Shown here piece by piece: positions 1 to 7,627 of a stretch of DNA of 64,000 nt. The notes under the pieces were generated by a model. It ran no database searches, had not been told where the DNA came from, and saw only the letters and a program-made list of their open reading frames with translations. Numbering within the stretch: the first letter of the stretch is position 1; every line of letters begins with the position of its first letter. The stretch comes from Pseudoalteromonas sp. P1-9. GTDB taxonomy: Bacteria > Pseudomonadota > Gammaproteobacteria > Enterobacterales > Alteromonadaceae. The position numbers and the translations under genes were made by a program. The stretch lies in the NCBI RefSeq assembly GCF_001399975.1, contig NZ_LKBD01000002.1, positions 62,001 to 126,000 on the forward strand, written 5' to 3'.

Positions 1-179
1 AATATAAAGGCGATAACATGGTCGACATTCACACTGGTATGAATATCAATGAAGCCGACTTTAACCGCATTGTCGAGCTACTGATAAAAGCAATGGAAGA
101 CAACAATGTAAGTTACCCGCTCCAAAATCAAGTACTTGCAAAACTCGCACCACACCGCGCTGAAATTATTAAGCGTTAG
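1..179 (+). CDS. Group 1 truncated hemoglobin, C-terminal part (5' end outside window)
   Basis: The reading frame is open from the window edge and ends at TAG 177-179. The visible 58 residues contain a TGMNINEADFN segment followed by an amphipathic helix and a KLAPHR ending, which is the typical C-terminal third (helices G and H) of group 1 truncated hemoglobins, small heme proteins that bind O2 or NO in the cytoplasm. The heme-binding proximal histidine would lie at or just before the visible part, so it cannot be checked fully. A strong terminator follows. Family assignment is by recognition of the C-terminal pattern only. Confidence 0.75.
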   Translation, partial: YKGDNMVDIHTGMNINEADFNRIVELLIKAMEDNNVSYPLQNQVLAKLAPHRAEIIKR

Positions 180-205
180 TGATTGATTCAAATAACTCCA
201 CTTAC

Positions 206-237
206 AAAAAAGCCCAAGCTAAAACGCTCGGGCTTTT
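206..237 (+). terminator. Rho-independent terminator after truncated hemoglobin gene
   Basis: An A-run and AAGCCC-AAGC pair with GCT-C-GGGCTT across a TAAAAC loop, followed by a short T-run. It lies 27 bases after the hemoglobin stop codon and could act in both directions. Confidence 0.8.
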
Positions 238-338
238 CCATTAATTTGTTGAGTCAGCCATAAGTTAACTGAATCGTCCAATGACAATCTGGATAGACTA
301 AAAACAATGTGGTTTCAGATGGTTGGGAATTTTTTGGT

Positions 339-369
339 GTGTACCAAACCATGTACCTTTGGTACACGG
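339..369. repeat. Palindromic GTGTACCAAA / TTTGGTACAC motif left of the direct repeat
   Basis: GTGTACCAAA (339-348) and its inverse TTTGGTACAC (358-367) lie back to back around CATGTACC. Related motifs lie at 20777-20786 and 20937-20946 near the integrase gene, at a matching distance from the right hairpin. The natural reading is an integrase or excisionase arm-type site. It lies outside the 32-bp direct repeat that bounds the element, so it may belong to an older, neighbouring element (see findings). Confidence 0.45.
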
Positions 370-390
370 ATTTATATGAAGATGTTTGGA

Positions 391-430
391 ATTTTAGCAA
401 ACCGCTTGAAAGATCAAGCGGTTACTAAAA
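391..430. terminator. Left copy of the hairpin ATTTTAG..AACCGCTTGA (native rnpB-terminator-like form)
   Basis: AACCGCTTGA and TCAAGCGGTT form a 10-bp stem around a four-base AAGA loop, extended by ATTTTAG/CTAAAAT. Read on the minus strand this is the kind of hairpin expected directly after rnpB. It probably represents the original rnpB downstream terminator, now separated from rnpB by the inserted element. The counterpart at 20979-21029 has a 12-base loop. Confidence 0.5.
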
Positions 431-444
431 TTTCTGAGCTAGCC
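413..444. repeat. attL: left 32-bp direct repeat of the integrated element
   Basis: The 32 bases from 413 are identical to 21011-21042, and the sequences diverge immediately on both sides. The right copy overlaps the 3' end of rnpB and a tyrosine integrase gene lies next to it, so these are read as attL and attR of a 20,598-bp integrated element. The exact crossover point inside the repeat cannot be resolved. Confidence 0.85.
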
Positions 445-970
445 GGTAAGACAACTGTGTGGAATTGTAACTATCTGATTTTGTTTAAGTCTCGAAATAT
501 GAAAATTGAAAATTAGTGTAGCCGTGTACGATTTGAGTCTGTGACGATTCTGAAATATGGGATTTTTAAGAGCTAATTGAAAGAGCAAGTAGCTCCAAAA
601 GCTACTGAGTCCTATATGGAAGATAGTCTTCAAACAGATATGGTGCATAGATTTTGTTTAACACTTGAAACACTAACCGTTATATATACTTTAAACCTGA
701 ACCATAAAACCTAATACCTATGATCTCAATCAACTAACAAATACAGGCTAAAACGACACATTTTGTGCCGTTCAAACCTTAGCAACACAGATAGTGTATA
801 TTTAGAGCATGTCTAAATGTGTACAATCGGTTCACTGTGCACTAACCCACTCAAACAAATAATTCGAATTATTACTTTTAATTCATAAGATTAAATTTTA
901 AATAAAATTATTTGTAATTAAATTTGATTTTTAGCTATCTTCTGTTCAAAAAATAGACTACCTTAGATAT
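445..970. other. Non-coding left end of the element, AT-rich
   Basis: No convincing gene is seen. The short reading frames lack ribosome binding sites and family resemblance. The stretch holds a GCCGTGTAC motif near 520 resembling the start of the right-end arm motif, and a near-palindrome ACGACACA..TGTGCCGT around 754-771. The promoter of the following operon should lie near the right end of this stretch, but no clear -35/-10 pair could be chosen. Confidence 0.4.
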
Positions 971-1055
971 CCCCCAACTAACTTAGTGGGGACCGCTTGT
1001 ACCTCTCCCGAACTAGCACCTCGGCATGCACAAATTGCCCCCTAAGTATGTACTT
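971..1055 (+). promoter_or_regulatory. Structured 5' leader with competing pairings before the DUF1611 gene
   Basis: The G-run 988-991 can pair with the C-run at 971-975 (short hairpin TCCCC../..GGGGA). Alternatively it can pair with the C-run at 1038-1042, extended by ACTTAG (981-986) with CTAAGT (1042-1047). The two pairings exclude each other. A further AAGTA-TG-TACTT hairpin (1044-1055) sits just before the GAGGTG ribosome binding site and the ATG at 1071. This is visible structure; a regulatory role (attenuator or riboswitch-like) is inference. Confidence 0.35.
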
Positions 1056-1070
1056 ACTAGAGGTGTTATC

Positions 1071-2267
1071 ATGATTAAAAAGTTACTCAAAACGGAAGAG
1101 GCTTCTTCGCAACGCTTTCTTGGTTATAGTAATGAACCAAATCAAAGTAAAAGCATTCAACCTAATTCTTTCTTAGATCTCGATGTTGTGCCTACCGCAA
1201 TTGTTTTTTGTGAAGCTAATTTTACTAAAAATGATGGTAAAACAGCCAATGGGCTAATTCGTCACTCATCTAATTTCAAAATACTCTCAGTCATCGATAG
1301 CAAAATGGCTGGCTTAGACTCAGGGTATGTTTTAGATGATAAAAGAAATGGGATCCCTATTTACTCAAGCCTTGACGAAGCAGTTGCAATGGCAGATGAA
1401 TATCCAAACTTTTTCATATACGGTTTAGCCCATTCCGATGGGTTATTGCCAAAACTAGCCCGTCAAGTGATGTTAGAAGCAATGTCACTAGGAATGAATA
1501 TTATTAATGGTTTACATCAATATCTAAATGATGACCCAGAGTTTATCGCAGCTTGCAACGAATATGGCGTGTCAATATATGACATCCGAAGGCCAATAAA
1601 TAAAAATAATTTACAAATTTACCAAGACATCATTCGCGAGGTTTCATGTCCTCGCGTTGTTGTTATGGGCACAGATTGCGCTATAGGGAAACGCACTACG
1701 GCAATCAAACTAAGCAATGCACTTACAGAGTATGGATTGAAGACCGTTTTGATTGCAACAGGCCAAACGGGGGTAATCCAAGGAGCACCTTATGGCTTAG
1801 TGATGGACTCTATACCATCACAATTTTGCCCAGGCGAGCTCGAAGCAGTCATTCACCGAGCTTATTATGTCGAAAAGCCCGATATCATCATTATTGAAGG
1901 CCAAGGGGCTTTGAGTCACCCTGCATTTTCAACAAGTGCGATGATTTTAAGAGGAAGTGCACCTCATGCTGTGGTACTGCAACATGCACCACATAGAAAG
2001 GATCGTGTAGATTTTGATAATATGCCAATGCCAAAACTTTCTTATGAAATAGATCTTATTGAACGATTTGCCCAAATAAAGGTTATTGGTATATGTATAA
2101 ACCATGAAGATATGGATGAAACTGAGGTAGAAGAATACATTTATCGGTATTCTAAAGATTTTTCAGTACCCGTTACCGATGCTTTAAGTCGCTCAAGTAT
2201 GTTTTTGGTCCATATGATTCTCATCGCATTTCCGCATCTCAAAATCAAAGTGTCTTCACTGCAATGA
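1071..2267 (+). CDS. DUF1611 family protein, DgcN-like (D-amino-acid N-acyltransferase-type)
   Basis: This 398-residue protein has the DUF1611 layout: an N-terminal Rossmann-like half, then a P-loop NTPase-like half with GTDCAIGKRTT and downstream GQTGVIQGAPYG, IIIEGQGALSHPA and HAPHRK motifs. The family includes DgcN, reported in D-glutamate catabolism in marine bacteria with the partner epimerase DgcA. Here the partner is a PLP racemase instead. ATG 1071 is chosen over the in-frame codon at 1026 because it has GAGGTG just upstream. The stop overlaps the next start by four bases (ATGA), so the two are translationally coupled. The actual substrate is unknown. Confidence 0.8.
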   Translation: MIKKLLKTEEASSQRFLGYSNEPNQSKSIQPNSFLDLDVVPTAIVFCEANFTKNDGKTANGLIRHSSNFKILSVIDSKMAGLDSGYVLDDKRNGIPIYSSLDEAVAMADEYPNFFIYGLAHSDGLLPKLARQVMLEAMSLGMNIINGLHQYLNDDPEFIAACNEYGVSIYDIRRPINKNNLQIYQDIIREVSCPRVVVMGTDCAIGKRTTAIKLSNALTEYGLKTVLIATGQTGVIQGAPYGLVMDSIPSQFCPGELEAVIHRAYYVEKPDIIIIEGQGALSHPAFSTSAMILRGSAPHAVVLQHAPHRKDRVDFDNMPMPKLSYEIDLIERFAQIKVIGICINHEDMDETEVEEYIYRYSKDFSVPVTDALSRSSMFLVHMILIAFPHLKIKVSSLQ

Positions 2268-3322
2268 GTAATCCTCGATTGCAAATTAACTGTAGCAAAA
2301 TAGCAGAGAATTCTGCTCTGCTAATGCAGATACTAAAACCATTGTCTATTGACATTGTCCCTGTAACCAAGGTCTTTATGGGTCACCCAGTTATTGCGCG
2401 CATACTCATTGATGCAGGAGCAACTCAATTAGCCGACTCACGTATTGAAAATATCGAAAGGATGCGAAGTGCTGGCATAAATGTCCCCATAATGTTGATT
2501 AGAACCCCTATGTTGAGTCAAGTTGAACGGGTAGTTATGAACTGTAATATAAGCCTCAATACTGAACTTTCGGTAATAAGGGCACTTTCCTCAACTGCAA
2601 AAAAATTAGGGGTATTCCATGAAGTAATAATCATGGTAGAGCTTGGTGACTTAAGAGAAGGCGTAATGCCTTATGACCTATTGCATGTAATCAAAGAGGC
2701 ACGTTTATTGTCTAATATTGGCTTGAAAGGTATTGGGGCTAACTTAACGTGCCGCTATGGCATTGCACCCGACTCTCACAATATGTCGCTTTTGGCCAAG
2801 TTAGTGACAGAGATAGAGACACATTTTCAGCTAAAACTTGAAGTTATTTCTGCTGGCAACTCAGCTAATTTATTGTGGGCATTTAGCTCACAAAACATAA
2901 ATAACTTTAATCAATTACGACTAGGTGAGGCAATTTATTTTGGCATAGAGGCGCTTGAAAAACGTCACATCAAAGGCGCACATACTAATACGGTTAAGTT
3001 AATAGCTGAAGTCATCGAATCCAACCGGAAACCATCCATGCCTTGGGGTAAACGCCATCACAATGCTTTTGGTGAACAACAGGAAATAACAAATAAAGGC
3101 GATATAAATCAAGTTTTAATTGCTTTAGGAAGGCAAGATGTCGACCCCGAAGGCTTAATCCCTCCTGTGGGGTTATCTATTGTATCTAGTTGCAGTGATC
3201 ATCTTGTCTTAGAAAGTACAGGTGTACCTTTAAAAATAGGGCAAGAAATTGAATTTAACATTGATTACGTGGGATTACTGTCAGCAATGACCTCACCTTA
3301 TGTTCAAAAGCAATTCATCTAA
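2264..3322 (+). CDS. Alanine/ornithine racemase family PLP-dependent enzyme (fold type III)
   Basis: This 352-residue protein matches the ornithine/alanine racemase family through its whole length. VTKVFMGHP near residue 35 carries the Schiff-base lysine. It also has LADSRIENI, LMVELGDLREG-type and GIGANLTCRYG motifs, the phosphate-binding SAGNSANL, LRLGEAIYFG, and a C-terminal LGRQDVDPEGLIP ... SSCSDHL segment. It should interconvert L- and D-forms of a cationic or small amino acid in the cytoplasm. Substrate choice cannot be read from the sequence. It is coupled to the upstream DUF1611 gene by ATGA overlap, suggesting that one enzyme racemises and the other modifies the same amino acid. Confidence 0.85.
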   Translation: MSNPRLQINCSKIAENSALLMQILKPLSIDIVPVTKVFMGHPVIARILIDAGATQLADSRIENIERMRSAGINVPIMLIRTPMLSQVERVVMNCNISLNTELSVIRALSSTAKKLGVFHEVIIMVELGDLREGVMPYDLLHVIKEARLLSNIGLKGIGANLTCRYGIAPDSHNMSLLAKLVTEIETHFQLKLEVISAGNSANLLWAFSSQNINNFNQLRLGEAIYFGIEALEKRHIKGAHTNTVKLIAEVIESNRKPSMPWGKRHHNAFGEQQEITNKGDINQVLIALGRQDVDPEGLIPPVGLSIVSSCSDHLVLESTGVPLKIGQEIEFNIDYVGLLSAMTSPYVQKQFI

Positions 3323-3359
3323 CACAGCGGAACCATTTTAACTTTGGAGAAATTCACTA

Positions 3360-4415
3360 ATGAAGCAGTTATCAAATACAGGAAATCCATGGGGAGGTGG
3401 AAATAACTCACCTCCAAATCCAAAAGATATATTTAACGCATATTCTCAATACAAGAAATATCTACCTGGTCGAAGTCCATTTAATTTTTTAATCATAGTA
3501 ATTATGGTGAGCATCATATTAATTATATGGAGCTCAATTTATACAGTTCCTAGTGATTCTGTTGCTGTAATTCAGCGATTTGGAAAATTCTCACACACAG
3601 AGCAACCGGGGCTACACTTTAAGCTGCCTTTAAACATTGATAAGTCAACAATCGTCGCAGTAAAGCGACAACTTAAACAAGAGTTCGGATTTTCGACTTT
3701 TAAAGAAGATGCTCGCGGCCAATTGTCACGACAATCTTTAGACTTAAAAGAAACTCAAATGGTTACAGGTGACTTAAACGCTGCGCTTGTTGAATGGGTG
3801 GTTCAATACCGAATAGATGAACCTACAAAGTTTCTTTTTGAAGTAAGAGAGCCCTCAGAAACATTAAGGTATGTCTCTGAATCTGTGATGCGTGAAGTGG
3901 TCGGCGATAGAACAGTTGATGAAGTGATAACAATCGGTAGACAAGAAATTGAATCAGAAGCATTAAGTAAAATGCAGGCTCTATCAACAAAGTATGCAAT
4001 GGGTATTAGAATAGACCAAGTTCAACTGAAAAACATCAACCCGCCTGAACCTGTACAAGCCTCATTCAATGAAGTAAATCAAGCTCAGCAAGAGAAAGAA
4101 AAACTAATTAATGAAGCTCGCCGAGATTATAACAAAGTAATACCGCTCGCTTTGGGGGAAAAAGACCAAAGAATAAGAGAAGCGGATGGTTATAGATTAA
4201 AACGCATCAATGAAGCTAAAGGAGATGCCGCTCGCTTTAATGCGCTCTACATTGAATATTTAAAGGCACCAGAAGTTACAGTAAAAAGGATACACCTAGA
4301 AACCATGGAGCAAGTGCTCCCTAATATCCGTTCAAAGGTGATAATCGAAGACACTGAAAACAGCATTTTGCCATTATTCCATTTTGGAAAGTCAAAACTA
4401 GGAGAGCCACAGTGA
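3360..4415 (+). CDS. hflK: HflK-type SPFH/prohibitin membrane protein (accessory copy)
   Basis: The protein has 351 residues. A short Gly/Asn/Pro-rich N-terminus (NPWGGGNNSPP) precedes one transmembrane segment (about 44-62). Then come the SPFH domain starting YTVPSDSVAVIQRFGKF, a coiled-coil with VNQAQQEKEKLINEAR, and a short C-terminal tail. This is HflK, partner of HflC in the complex that surrounds and modulates the FtsH protease. It is shorter than typical chromosomal HflK because it lacks most of the long N-terminal extension. It is not in an hfq-hflX context, so it is a second, mobile copy. It starts 37 bases after the racemase gene with GGAGA upstream, and its stop overlaps the GTG of hflC. 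Confidence 0.9.
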   Translation: MKQLSNTGNPWGGGNNSPPNPKDIFNAYSQYKKYLPGRSPFNFLIIVIMVSIILIIWSSIYTVPSDSVAVIQRFGKFSHTEQPGLHFKLPLNIDKSTIVAVKRQLKQEFGFSTFKEDARGQLSRQSLDLKETQMVTGDLNAALVEWVVQYRIDEPTKFLFEVREPSETLRYVSESVMREVVGDRTVDEVITIGRQEIESEALSKMQALSTKYAMGIRIDQVQLKNINPPEPVQASFNEVNQAQQEKEKLINEARRDYNKVIPLALGEKDQRIREADGYRLKRINEAKGDAARFNALYIEYLKAPEVTVKRIHLETMEQVLPNIRSKVIIEDTENSILPLFHFGKSKLGEPQ

Positions 4416-5410
4416 AGAATCTTCTCACATTTTCAACGGTTTTTATCGCAGTGGTTGTATCTATCTTTGCCAGTAATAGCTTATACACGGTCAGTGAAGT
4501 TGAACAAGTTATTATCACTCAGTTTGGTAAACCGATTGGTGAACCAATAACCCATGCAGGCCTCAAAATAAAAATTCCGTTTGTCCAACAGATCAATGTA
4601 ATGGATAAGCGAGTTTTAGAGTGGAATGGCAGACCTTCTGACATGCCCACAAAAGATAAGCTCTACATATCAGTCGACTTATTTGCAAGATGGAGAATTG
4701 TCGACCCCTTACAATACTTTCTGAGATTAAAAGATGAGCACAGTGCCCAATCAAGGTTAGATGATATTCTGGGCAGTGAAACCCGCAATGCAGTTGCCAA
4801 GCATGAACTTATCGAAATTATCAGAACTAACAGAAACCGCTTAGCATTAAGAGAAGGATTATTAAGTACCTTTGAGGAAGAGCTAAAAATAGGCACTTTA
4901 GTGCCAATCAAAAAAGGTCGAAAATTTGTTGAGCAAGAAATCTTTTCTTCTGCGTCTCAGAAGGTTGCCGTATTTGGTATTGAACTATTAGATATCCGGT
5001 TCAAAAGAATTAACTATAATGCAAGTGTTCGGCCAAAAATCTATGAACGCATGATAAGTGAAAGAAGGCAAATAGCTGAACGCTTCTTATCAGAAGGTAA
5101 TGGCGAAGCTGCCAGAATTCGTGGAGACAGAGTCAGAGATCTAAATAAAATTCAGTCAGAAGCTTATCAGCAAGTGGAAGAGATTAGAGGACAAGCCGAT
5201 GCTTTAGCTGCCCAAATCTATGCTAAAGCCTACAATCAAACACCTGAAGCAGTGGCATTCTATGAATTTACACACACCATGACAACGTATTCATCCATCA
5301 TGACAGAGGATACAACACTTATCCTTTCATCAAAAAATGAACTTTTTAAGTTTCTGGGTAAAACAAGACTAAGTAACTCAATAAATACGCTGCAAAATGC
5401 GAAGGACTAA
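4412..5410 (+). CDS. hflC: HflC-type SPFH/prohibitin membrane protein (accessory copy)
   Basis: This 332-residue protein has an N-terminal transmembrane segment and the SPFH start YTVSEVEQVIITQFGKP. It also carries the HflC hallmark block RRQIAERFLSEGNGEAARIRG, followed by the AYQQVEEIRGQADALAA coiled coil and the EFTHTM region. The start is GTG, overlapping the hflK stop by four bases. HflC pairs with HflK in the inner membrane to control FtsH access to membrane substrates. About 30 extra C-terminal residues follow the usual end. Being on an element beside NhaA suggests a membrane-stress role, which is inference. Confidence 0.9.
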   Translation: MKNLLTFSTVFIAVVVSIFASNSLYTVSEVEQVIITQFGKPIGEPITHAGLKIKIPFVQQINVMDKRVLEWNGRPSDMPTKDKLYISVDLFARWRIVDPLQYFLRLKDEHSAQSRLDDILGSETRNAVAKHELIEIIRTNRNRLALREGLLSTFEEELKIGTLVPIKKGRKFVEQEIFSSASQKVAVFGIELLDIRFKRINYNASVRPKIYERMISERRQIAERFLSEGNGEAARIRGDRVRDLNKIQSEAYQQVEEIRGQADALAAQIYAKAYNQTPEAVAFYEFTHTMTTYSSIMTEDTTLILSSKNELFKFLGKTRLSNSINTLQNAKD

Positions 5411-6734
5411 AGGCGCGCTAAATCAGATTGAGCAAACTCAATACAATGAACTACCAAAAAAGCATATAGATTGGTTTGTAAAGCCAATTACTCGATTTAT
5501 ACAAATTGAAACAGCGTCAGGCGGCATCTTACTACTTGCGACACTCATCGCATTACTATTCGCGAACTCTAGTTTAAGCGGTGTCTATTTTCAATTTTGG
5601 GCAACTCCTGTTGGAGTCAGCTTTGGTGATATTCAGCTTAACCGTTCTATACATCAATGGATAAACGATGGTGCCATGACCATTTTTTTCTTTTTAGTCG
5701 CTTTAGAGCTAAAAAGAGAACTTATTTTAGGTGAACTAAGAAGTCCCAAATTAGCTATGCTCTCAATTTCTGCCGCCATAGGCGGTATGATCGTACCTGT
5801 ATTTATTTTTGTATTGTTACAATTTGATGTCCCTACCTTTAATGGTTGGGGGGTGGTCATGTCGACCGATACAGCGTTTGTTTTAGGGTGTTTAGCATTA
5901 CTTGGTAAAAGTATTCCAAAAGCATTAAGGGTTTTTATGTTGTCCCTTGCTGTCGTCGATGACATTGGTGCTATTTTAGTTGTAGCTATTAGCTATAGCA
6001 GCACAATTGATTGGATGTATATAGGCTTTGCTACGATTGGCTTAGTCACGGTAAAAACAATGGGATTTGTTGGCATTAGAAGCTTTATATTCTACTCAAT
6101 GGTTGGTGGTTTAATTTGGTTAGCTATCGATTCGTCAGGTTTTCACCCAACTATAACAGGTGTAATCCTAGGACTTATGACTCCAACCGTGAAATGGGTG
6201 GACAATGAAAGGCTGTATAACATTGTAGCATGTATAACATCATATCCTTTATCACAACTTAACGACACTAACATACCTTACAAACAAGCCTTGAAAACCG
6301 CGGAATCAGCAGCAAGAGAAGCTCTTTCCCCTGTTGAACGACTAGAGAATATTCTGCACCCATGGGTTGGTTTTGCAATTATGCCGCTTTTTGCATTATC
6401 AAATGCAGGAATTATCATAAAAGAAGCTAATATTTTTGATTTTCTAGCAATCACTATATTCATAAGCTTCGTAATTGGTAAACCTCTTGGCATAATTTTA
6501 TTTAGTTGGTTTGCTGTTAAAACACGCATTGCAACCTTACCTGAAAGCTTAAATTGGCACATGATATTTGGTGGGAGTTTACTAGCAGGGATAGGTTTTA
6601 CTATGGCATTGTTTATAACCGATTTAGCATTGCAAGCAACCTACGTAACAACTGCAAAATTCGCCATAATTATTGCATCACTCACATCAGCTTCCATTGG
6701 TTGCTTATTTTTAAAGTGTAGGACACGGTTGTGA
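5397..6734 (+). CDS. nhaA: NhaA-family Na+/H+ antiporter
   Basis: The protein has 445 residues, with about 12 membrane segments. The transport-site aspartates are visible in VVMSTDTAFVLG (unwound helix IV region) and LAVVDDIGAI (helix V pair). Near the end is the conserved GIGFTMALFI segment. It exchanges cytoplasmic Na+ for external protons, maintaining pH and salt balance. It is longer than the E. coli type (388) because of an N-terminal extension and a hydrophilic insert with SPVERLENILHPW, typical of the long NhaA subgroup. Its start overlaps the end of hflC by 14 bases, placing it in the same transcript. Confidence 0.93.
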   Translation: MRRTKGALNQIEQTQYNELPKKHIDWFVKPITRFIQIETASGGILLLATLIALLFANSSLSGVYFQFWATPVGVSFGDIQLNRSIHQWINDGAMTIFFFLVALELKRELILGELRSPKLAMLSISAAIGGMIVPVFIFVLLQFDVPTFNGWGVVMSTDTAFVLGCLALLGKSIPKALRVFMLSLAVVDDIGAILVVAISYSSTIDWMYIGFATIGLVTVKTMGFVGIRSFIFYSMVGGLIWLAIDSSGFHPTITGVILGLMTPTVKWVDNERLYNIVACITSYPLSQLNDTNIPYKQALKTAESAAREALSPVERLENILHPWVGFAIMPLFALSNAGIIIKEANIFDFLAITIFISFVIGKPLGIILFSWFAVKTRIATLPESLNWHMIFGGSLLAGIGFTMALFITDLALQATYVTTAKFAIIIASLTSASIGCLFLKCRTRL

Positions 6735-7060
6735 GGAGCAAAAAAGTGATGTTATTTTCACAGTTAGGCTGTCTTTCCAGTTCTTATAAACAATGATATT
6801 AGTGCTTCTGAGATGAACCTAAAATCACCTGATATTCCTATGTCGCATGAAAAAAGATTCGGATCGTTTTAAGTAAATTCGTACTTTCAGGTTCAAAAAT
6901 GGGTAGTAAAGTATTGCTGGTTAGATCATCAGTGTTCATTTTAAGTACACTCAAAATAGACGTTCAGTTTCTCGCCTAAGACCGTCTATTTTAAGCCCTG
7001 TTGGAATCTATAGTAGCCAGATACCATCAACGTCATAGACTTAAAACAGGCACTTCTACT
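6735..7060. other. Intergenic stretch between nhaA and the serine recombinase, with a 10-bp inverted repeat
   Basis: No gene is seen. The only clear structure is the inverted repeat AAAATAGACG / CGTCTATTTT (6953-6962 and 6983-6992), described separately. The region probably also holds the end of the nhaA transcript and the recombinase promoter. Confidence 0.5.
6953..6992. promoter_or_regulatory. Candidate recombination or operator site: 10-bp inverted repeat upstream of serine recombinase
   Basis: AAAATAGACG and CGTCTATTTT are perfect inverted repeats separated by 20 bases, located about 70 bases before the start of the serine recombinase gene. Resolvases and invertases often bind paired sites upstream of their own gene. 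That this is its res or operator site is inference. Confidence 0.4.
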
Positions 7061-7627
7061 ATGACTAAACAAATCGGATACATTCGCGTTAGCTCAGTTG
7101 AGCAAAATACAGCTCGCCAATTAATCGACATCAAGCTTGATAAGACCTTCGTTGACAAGTGCAGCGGTAAAGATACTAACAGGCCAGCCCTCAAGCAGTT
7201 GATCGAATATGCTCGTGAAGGTGACGTAATCCACTGCCATGACATAAGCCGTATGGCACGTAATACCGAAGACCTTCTTCGGTTAGTTCGCCTATTCACC
7301 GAGCAAGGTATTAGTTTGAAGTTCTACAAGGAACACCTTGATTTTGCAGGCATCAATAACCCAACTCAAGAATTGATGCTGACACTATTGGGCGCAATCT
7401 ACCAATTCGAGCGGTCTATGATACTTGAGCGCCAGCGTGAAGGCATAGCTATTGCTAAAGCGAACGGTAAGTACAAAGGCAAAGGTATTAACAAGGAACT
7501 ACATGAGCGAATCAGGCTGATGTACTCTGAAGGCTTGAACAAGATGCAGATAGCAAAAGCCCTAGGGTGTGCTAGGGCAACGGTTTACAAAGCGTTAGCT
7601 GGAAATCAGGAAGTAAATTGCAGCTAA
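7061..7627 (+). CDS. Small serine recombinase (resolvase/invertase family)
   Basis: The protein has 188 residues from ATG 7061. The catalytic serine lies in GYIRVSS at the N-terminus. The family motif DISRMARN is at about residues 61-68, the long E helix with ERSMILERQREGIA follows, and a C-terminal helix-turn-helix (MQIAKALGCARATVYKAL) completes the Hin/Pin/Tn3-resolvase layout. It makes paired double-strand cuts and rotates the ends at a specific site. ATG 7061 is chosen because the family begins directly before the serine strand. Its stop overlaps the end of the converging gene. It may resolve multimers of an excised form of the element or invert a segment; no inverted gene cassette is seen. 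Confidence 0.9.
   Translation: MTKQIGYIRVSSVEQNTARQLIDIKLDKTFVDKCSGKDTNRPALKQLIEYAREGDVIHCHDISRMARNTEDLLRLVRLFTEQGISLKFYKEHLDFAGINNPTQELMLTLLGAIYQFERSMILERQREGIAIAKANGKYKGKGINKELHERIRLMYSEGLNKMQIAKALGCARATVYKALAGNQEVNCS

Noticed and set aside
307..516. 69-aa frame across the left att site
   Set aside because: It runs through the hairpin and the direct repeat, has no ribosome binding site and resembles no family.
3360..5410. Chromosomal hfq-hflX-hflKC operon
   Set aside because: hfq and hflX are absent, the HflK N-terminus is short, and the pair lies inside the element operon, so this is an extra copy.
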